A stretch of 64,000 bases of DNA, taken from the NCBI RefSeq assembly GCF_000373565.1, contig NZ_KB891808.1, positions 62,001-126,000 on the forward strand. The letters are read 5' to 3'. The notes below the pieces were generated by a model. It ran no database searches and was not told where the DNA came from. It saw only the letters and a program-made list of their open reading frames with translations. The stretch is from Streptomyces sp. HmicA12 (GTDB lineage: Bacteria; Actinomycetota; Actinomycetes; Streptomycetales; Streptomycetaceae). Shown piece after piece: positions 34,019 to 41,416 of the stretch; position 1 is the first letter of the stretch, and each line of letters begins with the position of its first letter. Both the position numbers and the translations under genes were made by a program.

Positions 34019-34118
34019 GCGACGCCCCCGCCTGCCTGCCCCGACCCCGTCCCCGTTCAAGACCCACAACGCATATCGGAGAGATTCGGTTCCCGCGCCC
34101 CCGTACTCTGTTAGGGCT

Positions 34119-35267
34119 ATGACTTCGCAGACCTCGCAGACCGCGCAGCGCCCCACCCAGGACCGCCCCCTCCGCGTGCTCGCCGCCATGTCCGGCGGCG
34201 TCGACTCCGCCGTAGCGGCGGCCCGCGCCGCGGAAGCCGGCCACGACGTGACGGGCGTCCACCTCGCCCTCTCGGCGAACCCGCAATCCTTCCGCACGGG
34301 CGCCCGCGGCTGTTGCACCATCGAGGACTCCCGCGACGCCCGCCGCGCGGCGGACGTCATCGGCATCCCGTTCTACGTCTGGGACCTGGCCGACCGCTTC
34401 CGCGAGGACGTGGTGGAGGACTTCGTCGCGGAGTACGAGGCCGGCCGCACGCCCAACCCCTGCCTGCGCTGCAACGAGAAGATCAAGTTCGCCGCGCTCC
34501 TCGACAAGGCCCTCGCCCTCGGCTTCGACGCCGTCTGCACGGGCCACTACGCGCAGGTCGTCGTGGACGGGAACGGCGACCGCGAGCTGCACCGCGCGAC
34601 CGACATGGCCAAGGACCAGAGCTACGTCCTGGGCGTCCTCGACGACCGTCAGCTCGCCCACGCGATGTTCCCGCTCGGCGACACGGAGACGACGAAGGAC
34701 GAGATCCGCGCGGAGGCGGAGCGGCGCGGCCTCGCCGTCGCCAAGAAGCCCGACTCCCACGACATCTGCTTCATCGCCGACGGCGACACCCAGGGCTTCC
34801 TGGCCGCCCGCCTCGGCAAGTCCGAGGGCGACATCGTCGACGAGTCGGGCGCCAAGCTCGGCACCCACGAAGGCGCCTACGGCTACACCATCGGCCAGCG
34901 CAAGGGCCTGCGCATCGGCACCCCCGCCGCCGACGGCAAGCCCCGCTACGTCCTGGACATCTCCCCGGTGGACAACACGGTGACGGTGGGCCCCGCGGCC
35001 GCCCTGGACGTGACCGCCCTGACGGCGATCAAGCCCCGCTGGTGCGGCACGGCCCCCTCGGGCCCCGGCACGTACACGGCCCAGCTGCGCGCCCACGGCG
35101 GCGAGACCGAGGTGACGGCGGAGCTCGTCGACGACGAGCTCCGGGTGTCCTTCACGGAGCCGGTGCGCGGGGTCGCCCCCGGGCAGGCCATCGTGCTCTA
35201 CGACGGGACCCGGGTGGTGGGCTCGGCGACGATCGCGACCACCGCCCGCGCCACCGCGGTGGCCTAG
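34119..35267 (+). CDS. mnmA: tRNA-specific 2-thiouridylase
   Basis: 382 residues from ATG 34119. The PP-loop SGGVDS (25-30) binds ATP; Cys115 in NPCLRCN and Cys217 in DICFIAD are the nucleophile and the persulfide-carrying cysteine. The C-terminal beta domain is complete (YTIGQRKGLRIG… PVRGVAPGQAIVLY). MnmA makes s2U34 in Lys, Glu and Gln tRNAs using sulfur delivered from a cysteine desulfurase, probably the neighbour at 32146. The last four bases overlap the convergent gene at 35264. Confidence 0.96.
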   Translation: MTSQTSQTAQRPTQDRPLRVLAAMSGGVDSAVAAARAAEAGHDVTGVHLALSANPQSFRTGARGCCTIEDSRDARRAADVIGIPFYVWDLADRFREDVVEDFVAEYEAGRTPNPCLRCNEKIKFAALLDKALALGFDAVCTGHYAQVVVDGNGDRELHRATDMAKDQSYVLGVLDDRQLAHAMFPLGDTETTKDEIRAEAERRGLAVAKKPDSHDICFIADGDTQGFLAARLGKSEGDIVDESGAKLGTHEGAYGYTIGQRKGLRIGTPAADGKPRYVLDISPVDNTVTVGPAAALDVTALTAIKPRWCGTAPSGPGTYTAQLRAHGGETEVTAELVDDELRVSFTEPVRGVAPGQAIVLYDGTRVVGSATIATTARATAVA

Positions 35268-35692
35268 CCGCGCCCCTGAAGGTAGTGGTGCAGCACCCCC
35301 GCCAGATCGGTGCTCCACTGCGTCGCCTGGGCCCGGCGCCGGGCCCTGACCCGGCATTCGTAGACCGGGCCGTCCGCCATCACCGCGGTCACGGACAGCC
35401 CTTCCGGCAGCGGCTGCGCATGGACGGTGCGCACGTGCGCCCACGGGAGGTCGATGGCGTGCGGCCCCTGCTCGAAGTGGACGCCCTCGGCATCGACGAC
35501 CAGGCCGTTGTACTGATCGGCGGCCACGAACTCGGGACCGTGACCCGCCACCGGGGCGAACGCCGGCGGATGAGCGGGCGGCGGCGGGAACGCCGGGGGA
35601 TGAGCGGGCGGTTCCGGTGCGAACGGTGGCGGGGCGGAGCCGAATCCGTCCGTCGGAACGTCCCGCTGCCCGTGTTCGTGCCCGTGAGACAT
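35264..35692 (-). CDS. Hypothetical protein with Pro/Ala/His-rich N-terminus
   Basis: 142 residues. Residues 1-55 are low-complexity (repeats of PPAHPPAF). Residues ~56-142 form a compact domain of alternating strands (YNGLVVDAEGVHFEQG… IDLPWAHVRTVHAQPL… PVYECRVRARRRA) that resembles a small PH-like fold, but no named family is recognised. It overlaps the mnmA stop codon by four bases on the other strand. Confidence 0.65.
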   Translation of the reverse strand: MSHGHEHGQRDVPTDGFGSAPPPFAPEPPAHPPAFPPPPAHPPAFAPVAGHGPEFVAADQYNGLVVDAEGVHFEQGPHAIDLPWAHVRTVHAQPLPEGLSVTAVMADGPVYECRVRARRRAQATQWSTDLAGVLHHYLQGRG

Positions 35693-35732
35693 GCTCGCTC
35701 ACCCTCCGCCGTGCGCTGTGTACCTCCGCAGA

Positions 35733-36062
35733 CTATGCGCCGTCGACCTGTGTCTCGTAGAAGCAGAAGTGGCCCTTGATGGCGGCCACCTCGGCCTTCG
35801 GCTCCTGGTACTCCCACACCAGATCCTGCGCGTCGGCCAGTGACCAGTAGGACGCGTCGCCCTTGAAGGGGCAGTACGTCGTCGTGTCCGAGGGCGTCAG
35901 CAGCTCGGTCCGAACGTCCTCCGGAGGGATGTAGTACCGAACGGGACAACCCGTCTCCCGCAGCACCAGTGCCCGCCCGCTCTCGGCCAGCACCTGTCCG
36001 CCGTGCACGACGCGGACGCCCTGCGAACCCTGCTCGATCGTGATCGTGTGTCCTTCAGCCAT
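35733..36062 (-). CDS. DUF427 domain protein
   Basis: 109 residues from ATG 36062. The family signature is clear: VLAESGRALVLRETGCPVRYYIPPEDVR, then TTTYCPFKGDASYWSL and VWEYQEPK. DUF427 proteins are small beta-rich cytoplasmic proteins of unknown biochemical role. The frame is open a little further upstream but the family begins here. It lies divergent from the SnoaL-like gene at 36146. Confidence 0.88.
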   Translation of the reverse strand: MAEGHTITIEQGSQGVRVVHGGQVLAESGRALVLRETGCPVRYYIPPEDVRTELLTPSDTTTYCPFKGDASYWSLADAQDLVWEYQEPKAEVAAIKGHFCFYETQVDGA

Positions 36063-36145
36063 GACTGTGTCAGCGCTCACAGAGGGCGGGTTCTTCCCGG
36101 CGCGGCCGCACTGTTGCAAGGATCAAGGCCGACGAGAGGAGCGCC

Positions 36146-36550
36146 ATGGCACTCGACCCCGAGGACCGGACGGCCGTCACCGAACTGCTCGCTCTGCACG
36201 GCCACTTGACCGACGCCGGTGAGCTGGACCGATTGGGGGAGCTCTTCACCCCGGACGTCGTCTACGACATCACGGACTTCGGGCAGCCGCCCCTCCACGG
36301 GCCGGCCGCCATCCGGGACGCCGCTCTCGCCCTCGGCGCGGGCAACCCGGTCGCCCACCACATCACGAACGTCGTTCTCACCGAACTCGCCGAAGGCCGC
36401 GTCCACGCCTTGTCCAAGGGCATCGGCATCAACGCGGACGGCACCAGCGGCAGCGTCACCTACGAGGACACCGTGGTGCGCGGGGACGACGGATGGCGGA
36501 TCGCCCACCGGAAGGTCGGCGCGCGCCGGGTGCCCCTCGGAGGCCGGTGA
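36146..36550 (+). CDS. SnoaL-like/nuclear transport factor 2 family protein
   Basis: 134 residues, ATG preceded by GAGAGGAG. NTF2-like pattern: an N-terminal helix LDPEDRTAVTELLALHGHLTDAGELDRLGELF, the TPDVVYDIT strand, a central helix (LHGPAAIRDAA), then NPVAHHITNVVL and GDDGWRIAHRKVGAR. The cone-shaped fold suits small hydrophobic ligands; members are isomerases, cyclases or dehydratases. Substrate unknown. Confidence 0.85.
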   Translation: MALDPEDRTAVTELLALHGHLTDAGELDRLGELFTPDVVYDITDFGQPPLHGPAAIRDAALALGAGNPVAHHITNVVLTELAEGRVHALSKGIGINADGTSGSVTYEDTVVRGDDGWRIAHRKVGARRVPLGGR

Positions 36551-36594
36551 CCGCCGCGCGCCCGGCCGCCGGTGTGGCCCGTACCGTAGGCCTC

Positions 36595-37140
36595 ATGAAC
36601 ATCTGCGTCTTCCTTTCCGCCGCCGACCTCGACGACCGCTACACCCGCCCCGCCCGCGAATTCGCCGAGCTCCTCGGCAAGGGCGGGCACACGCTCGTGT
36701 GGGGCGGCAGCGAGAGCGGGCTGATGAAGGTCGTCGCCGACGGGGTGCACGAGACCGGTGGGGGGCTGATCGGGGTGTCCGTGGAGTTCCTCGCGGCCAA
36801 GGCCCGTGCCGTGTCCGCGCCGGACGAGATGGTCATCGCCGCCGACCTCGCCGAGCGCAAGCGGCTGCTCATGGAGAAGGCCGACGCCGTCGTGATCATG
36901 GTGGGCGGCACGGGGACGCTGGACGAGGCCACCGAGATCCTCGAACTGAAGAAGCACGGGAAGACCGACAAGCCCGTCGTGCTGCTCAACTCCGCCGGGT
37001 TCTACGACGGGCTCAAGGAGCAGTTCCGGCGGATGGAGGACGAGGGCTTCTTGCCGATCCCCCTCACCGACCTGGTGTTCTTCGCCGAGGAGCCGGTCGG
37101 AGCCCTCGCCTACCTGGAGGAGTCGCGCGGCATCGAGTAG
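36595..37140 (+). CDS. LOG-family protein (cytokinin riboside 5'-monophosphate phosphoribohydrolase-like)
   Basis: 181 residues from ATG 36595. The LOG/TIGR00730 pattern is visible: VFLSAADLDDRY, LVWGGSESGLMKVVADGV, AERKRLLMEKADAVV and VGGTGTLDEATE (104-114), which corresponds to PGGxGTxxE except that Val replaces the first Pro. LOG enzymes release a base from an N6-modified adenosine monophosphate; many bacterial members act on AMP or have unknown substrates. The start has no ribosome-binding site; leaderless initiation is possible. Confidence 0.82.
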   Translation: MNICVFLSAADLDDRYTRPAREFAELLGKGGHTLVWGGSESGLMKVVADGVHETGGGLIGVSVEFLAAKARAVSAPDEMVIAADLAERKRLLMEKADAVVIMVGGTGTLDEATEILELKKHGKTDKPVVLLNSAGFYDGLKEQFRRMEDEGFLPIPLTDLVFFAEEPVGALAYLEESRGIE

Positions 37141-37155
37141 TGCGAGCATGGCGCC

Positions 37156-37863
37156 ATGACCAGCACAGCCAGCACTGCCACTCATGTGATCACCGGCGCC
37201 GGTTCGGGCATCGGGGCGGCCGTCGCCCGTCGTCTGCACGCGCGCGGGGACGAGATCTTCCTGCACGCGCGCGACGCCGGCCGCGCCAAGGAACTCGCCG
37301 CCCGGTTCCCGGGCGCCCGGACGCTCGTCGGTGACCTCGCCGACCCCGACAAGCTGTCGTGGGCGTTCTCGCACCAGTCGCTGCCGGACCGGATCGACTC
37401 GCTGCTGCACATCGCCGGCGTCGTCGACCTGGGCCCGGTGGGCGAGCTCACCCCGAAGGCGTGGCGGCACCAGCTCAACGTCAACCTCATCTCCCCGGCC
37501 GAGCTGACCCGCCACTTCCTGCCCCAACTCCGCGTCGCCCAGGGGCACGTCGTCTTCGTGAACTCCGGTGCCGGGCTGAGCGCGAGCCCCCAGTGGTCCG
37601 CGTACGCCGCTTCCAAGCACGGTCTGAAGGCGCTCGCCGACTCGCTGCGCCACGAGGAGCACGGCAACGGCGTACGCGTCACCTCCGTCTACCCCGGCCG
37701 CACCGCCAGCCCCATGCAGGCCAAGGTGCACCAGCAGGAGGGCAAGGAGTACGACGCGGCGCGCTGGATCGACCCCGAGTCGGTCGCCACGTCGATCCTC
37801 ATGGCCCTCGACCTGCCGCGCGACGCCGAGGTCAACGATCTGACGGTGCGCCCGGGACGCTGA
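37156..37863 (+). CDS. Short-chain dehydrogenase/reductase
   Basis: 235 residues. Classical SDR: nucleotide loop TGAGSGIG near residues 13-20, LLHIAGV (NNAG equivalent), catalytic Ser in VNSGAG and the YAASK pair, followed by VYPGRTASPM. NADP(H) preference is suggested by basic residues after the second strand (LHARDAGRAK). Substrate unknown. It begins 15 bp after the LOG-family gene, so they may be co-transcribed. Confidence 0.88.
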   Translation: MTSTASTATHVITGAGSGIGAAVARRLHARGDEIFLHARDAGRAKELAARFPGARTLVGDLADPDKLSWAFSHQSLPDRIDSLLHIAGVVDLGPVGELTPKAWRHQLNVNLISPAELTRHFLPQLRVAQGHVVFVNSGAGLSASPQWSAYAASKHGLKALADSLRHEEHGNGVRVTSVYPGRTASPMQAKVHQQEGKEYDAARWIDPESVATSILMALDLPRDAEVNDLTVRPGR

Positions 37864-37901
37864 CCGTCGGGGCCACCACCGGGGTTACGTACTCTTCCTG
37901 G

Positions 37902-38930
37902 GTGAGCGAAAAGAGCGACTTCAAATGGGGACCGGCGACCGGCGTCGGTTCGATGCCCGGTGGTGACGCCCGGGAGGCCGCCAAGACCGTCGTCGGGTCT
38001 TTCGAGGGCCCCGAGACGGGCATCCCGTTTCTCGCCGAGCTGCCCGCGCGCGGACCCGGCGCCGACATGATCGGCCGGACCGCCGGGCTGCTCGTCGACC
38101 TGTACGCGCGCGTGGAGCCCAGCGGGTGGCGGATCGGGGACCGGCCGGGGCGCGACACCAAGCGCGCCAGGTCGTGGCTCGGCGAGGACCTCGACGCGCT
38201 CGAGGAGTTCACGCAGGGGTACGAGGGCCCGCTGAAGGTGCAGGCCGTCGGGCCGTGGACGCTCGCCGCCGCGCTGGAGCTGAGGAACGGCGAGGCCGCG
38301 CTCTCCGACCCGGGCGCCTGCCGCGATCTCGCGGGGTCGCTCGCCGAGGGACTGCGCGCGCACCTCGCCGACGTGCGGCGCCGCGTCCCCGGCGCGCAGG
38401 TCGTCCTCCAGCTCGACGAGCCCTCCCTCATCGCCGTCCTGCGCGGACAGGTCAAGACCGCGAGCGAGTACCGCACGCACCGCTCCGTCGACCGGCAGGT
38501 GGTGGAGGGCGCCCTGCGCGACGTCCTCGGCGTCGCCGCCGACGTGACGGGCGGGCCCACCGTCGTCCACTCCTGCGCCCCCGACGTCCCGTTCGCGCTG
38601 CTGCGCCGGGCCGGTGCCGACGCGATCTCCTTCGACTTCTCGCTGCTCACCGAGCGTGACGACGACGCGATCGGTGAGGCCGTCGAAGGAGGCGTCACGC
38701 TCTTCGCCGGTGTCGTGCCCGGCGTGGACGGCCCATTGTCAGACCCTGCCGGTAGCGTCATGGGTGTCAGGACGCTGTGGCGCAGGCTGGGGCTGAATCC
38801 GGGGTCTCTCGCGGAGTCGGTGGTCATCACGCCGTCGTGCGGACTCGCGGGTGCCTCACCCGCGTACGCCCGCACGGCACTCGCCCACTGCGCCCGGGCG
38901 GCGAGATCACTCGCGGACAACCCTGAGTGA
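37902..38930 (+). CDS. MetE-like methionine synthase, vitamin-B12 independent (C-terminal domain only)
   Basis: 342 residues from GTG 37902, about half the length of classical MetE. It corresponds to the C-terminal catalytic barrel. The zinc ligands are plausible in HSCAPDV and ITPSCGLAG. The sequence has GVGSMPGGDAREAAKTV and LQLDEPSLIAVL. In actinobacteria such short enzymes may use a simple methyl donor; the donor here is not known. Its stop overlaps a GTG upstream of ligA (38927), though the better ligA start is at 38963. Confidence 0.85.
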   Translation: MSEKSDFKWGPATGVGSMPGGDAREAAKTVVGSFEGPETGIPFLAELPARGPGADMIGRTAGLLVDLYARVEPSGWRIGDRPGRDTKRARSWLGEDLDALEEFTQGYEGPLKVQAVGPWTLAAALELRNGEAALSDPGACRDLAGSLAEGLRAHLADVRRRVPGAQVVLQLDEPSLIAVLRGQVKTASEYRTHRSVDRQVVEGALRDVLGVAADVTGGPTVVHSCAPDVPFALLRRAGADAISFDFSLLTERDDDAIGEAVEGGVTLFAGVVPGVDGPLSDPAGSVMGVRTLWRRLGLNPGSLAESVVITPSCGLAGASPAYARTALAHCARAARSLADNPE

Positions 38931-38962
38931 CCGGGGACGAAGGTGAACGGGAGGACGAGAAG

Positions 38963-41188
38963 GTGGCTGCCGCAAGCGCTGGAGAACCGTTGGAGAGCAC
39001 GCAGGCGCAGACCTCCGTGCCCGCGAAGGCGCGGGACGAGCACGCCCAGCTGGCCGAGCAGATCGAAGAGCACCGCTTCCGGTACTACGTGAAGGACGCG
39101 CCGGTCGTCTCCGACGCCGAGTTCGACAAGCTGCTGCGTTCCCTCGAAGCCCTCGAGGAGAAGTACCCCGAGCTGCGCACCCCCGACTCGCCGACCCAGA
39201 AGGTCGCGGGGAACTACGCCACGGAGTTCACCTCCGTGGAGCACCGCGAGCGCATGCTCTCGCTCGACAACGCCTTCGACGACCTGGAGTTGGCGGCCTG
39301 GGCCGAGCGCGTCCACAAGGACGTCGGCTCGTCCGCGTACCACTTCCTGTGCGAGCTGAAGGTCGACGGCCTCGCGGTCAACCTGACGTACGAGAACGGG
39401 CGTTTGACGCGCGCGGCCACGCGTGGCGACGGCCGCGTCGGCGAGGACATCACGCCCAACGTCCGCACGATCGCCGAGATCCCCGACCGCCTCAAGGGCG
39501 AGCGCATCCCCGAGCTCGTGGAGATCCGCGGCGAGGTCTTCTTCCCGATGGAGAAGTTCGAGGAGCTGAACGCCCGCCTGGTGGAGGCCGGCGACAAGCC
39601 CTTCGCCAACCCGCGCAACGCGGCGGCGGGTTCACTCCGCCAGAAGGACCCGCGCGTCACCGCGACCCGCCCGCTGCACATGGTCGTGCACGGCATCGGC
39701 GCCCGCGAGGGCTTCGACATCACGCGCCTGTCGGAGGCGTACGAGCTGCTGCGCGAGTGGGGCCTGCCGACCGCCAAGCACAACAAGGTCGTCGGGGACC
39801 TCGACGGCGTACGGGCGTTCATCGCCTACTACGGAGAGAACCGGCACTCCGTGGAGCACGAGATCGACGGCGCGGTCATCAAGCTCGACGAGATCCCCCT
39901 CCAGGGCCGGCTCGGCTCCACCGCCCGCGCTCCGCGCTGGGCCATCGCCTGGAAGTTCCCGCCCGAAGAGGTCAACACCAAGCTGGTCAACATCCGCGTG
40001 GGCGTGGGCCGCACGGGCCGCGTCACCCCGTACGCGCAGGTGGAGCCGGTGACGGTGGCGGGTTCCGAGGTCGAGTTCGCGACGCTGCACAACCAGGAGA
40101 TCGTCAAGAAGAAGGGCGTGTTCATCGGGGACACCGTCGTCATCCGCAAGGCCGGCGACGTCATTCCCGAGATCCTCGGGCCCGTCGTCGACCTGCGCGA
40201 CGGCAGCGAGTACGAGTTCGTGATGCCCACCGAATGTCCCGAGTGCGGCACCCCGCTGCGGGCCATGAAGGAGGGCGACATCGATCTGCGGTGTCCCAAC
40301 GCCCGCACGTGCCCCGCCCAGTTGCGGGAGCGGCTGTTCTACCTGGGTGGCCGCCAGTGTCTGGACATCGAGAACTTCGGGGCCGTCGCCGCCGCCGCGC
40401 TCACGGCGCCGCTGGAGCCCGCCGAGCCGCCGCTGACCGACGAGGGCGACCTCTTCGACCTCACCATCGAGCAGCTCCTGCCCATCAAGGCGTACGTCCT
40501 CGACGCCGACAGCGGCTTGCCCAAGCGGGACCCGAAGACCGGCGAGGACAAGGTCGTCACGGTCTTCGCCAACCAGAAGGGCGAGCCGAAGAAGAACGCC
40601 GTGGCGATGCTGGAGCACATCGCGGCCGCCAGGACCCGGCCGCTCGCCCGCGTCATCAACGGCCTGTCCATCCGTCATGTGGGACCGGTCGCCGCCGAGG
40701 CGCTCGCCCGCGAGTTCCGCTCCATCGAGCGCATCGACCAGGCCACCGAGGAGGAGCTCGCCGCCACCGACGGCGTCGGCGGCATCATCGCCACCTCCGT
40801 GAAGCAGTGGTTCGCCGAGGACTGGCATCGGGAGATCCTGCGGAAGTGGCGTGATGCCGGTGTGAGGATGGAGGAGGAAGGGTCCGGTGAGGACGAGGGG
40901 CCGCGGCCGCTCGAAGGACTCACCGTCGTCGTCACCGGCACGCTCGAGAACTTCACGCGGGACGGCGCCAAAGAAGCACTGCAGACCAGAGGCGCCAAGG
41001 TGACCGGTTCCGTTTCCAAGAAGACGTCCTTCGTGGTCGTCGGCGAGAACCCGGGATCCAAGTACGACAAGGCCATGCAGGTGAAGGTTCCGGTTCTGGA
41101 CGAAGACGGATTCGCCGTTCTGCTCGAACAAGGACCCGAAGCCGCCGCCGAAGTGGCACTTCCCGCGGAAGAGCCGACCGAGCAGTAG
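38963..41188 (+). CDS. ligA: NAD-dependent DNA ligase
   Basis: 741 residues from GTG 38963, chosen for GGGAGG eight bases upstream; GTG 38927 (overlapping the previous stop) is the alternative. Domains in order: Ia (EEHRFRYYVKDAPVVSDAEFD), the adenylation domain with the AMP lysine Lys133 in ELKVDGLAV, an OB fold, a zinc finger (CPECGTPL… CPNARTCPAQ), helix-hairpin-helix repeats and a C-terminal BRCT domain (GLTVVVTGTLENF). It seals nicks in DNA during replication using NAD+ and is essential in most bacteria. rmdB follows 228 bp downstream, past a hairpin. Confidence 0.97.
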   Translation: MAAASAGEPLESTQAQTSVPAKARDEHAQLAEQIEEHRFRYYVKDAPVVSDAEFDKLLRSLEALEEKYPELRTPDSPTQKVAGNYATEFTSVEHRERMLSLDNAFDDLELAAWAERVHKDVGSSAYHFLCELKVDGLAVNLTYENGRLTRAATRGDGRVGEDITPNVRTIAEIPDRLKGERIPELVEIRGEVFFPMEKFEELNARLVEAGDKPFANPRNAAAGSLRQKDPRVTATRPLHMVVHGIGAREGFDITRLSEAYELLREWGLPTAKHNKVVGDLDGVRAFIAYYGENRHSVEHEIDGAVIKLDEIPLQGRLGSTARAPRWAIAWKFPPEEVNTKLVNIRVGVGRTGRVTPYAQVEPVTVAGSEVEFATLHNQEIVKKKGVFIGDTVVIRKAGDVIPEILGPVVDLRDGSEYEFVMPTECPECGTPLRAMKEGDIDLRCPNARTCPAQLRERLFYLGGRQCLDIENFGAVAAAALTAPLEPAEPPLTDEGDLFDLTIEQLLPIKAYVLDADSGLPKRDPKTGEDKVVTVFANQKGEPKKNAVAMLEHIAAARTRPLARVINGLSIRHVGPVAAEALAREFRSIERIDQATEEELAATDGVGGIIATSVKQWFAEDWHREILRKWRDAGVRMEEEGSGEDEGPRPLEGLTVVVTGTLENFTRDGAKEALQTRGAKVTGSVSKKTSFVVVGENPGSKYDKAMQVKVPVLDEDGFAVLLEQGPEAAAEVALPAEEPTEQ

Positions 41189-41196
41189 CGGTTGAA

Positions 41197-41236
41197 GGCC
41201 ACCCGTTCGGCGCATACCAGATGCATACGGGTGGCC
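41197..41236 (+). terminator. Hairpin after ligA
   Basis: GGCCACCCGT (41197-41206) pairs perfectly with ACGGGTGGCC (41227-41236), nine bases past the ligA stop. A plausible transcription terminator without a T-run. Confidence 0.6.
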
Positions 41237-41416
41237 GGGCCGCATTCGGGCAACCGTGGTCGGGCGCGTCCGTCTGGTGCCCGTGGAAGCCTTCTGCGGC
41301 CTACTGTTGAGGTGTGCGCCTGCCGTGTCCTGCTGCGGACGGGGCAACCCCTGCTCCACAGAAGCCAGGGGCCCGGGCAGCGGACGTGGGCACCGCCGGC
41401 TGTGAGAGGGACGGGA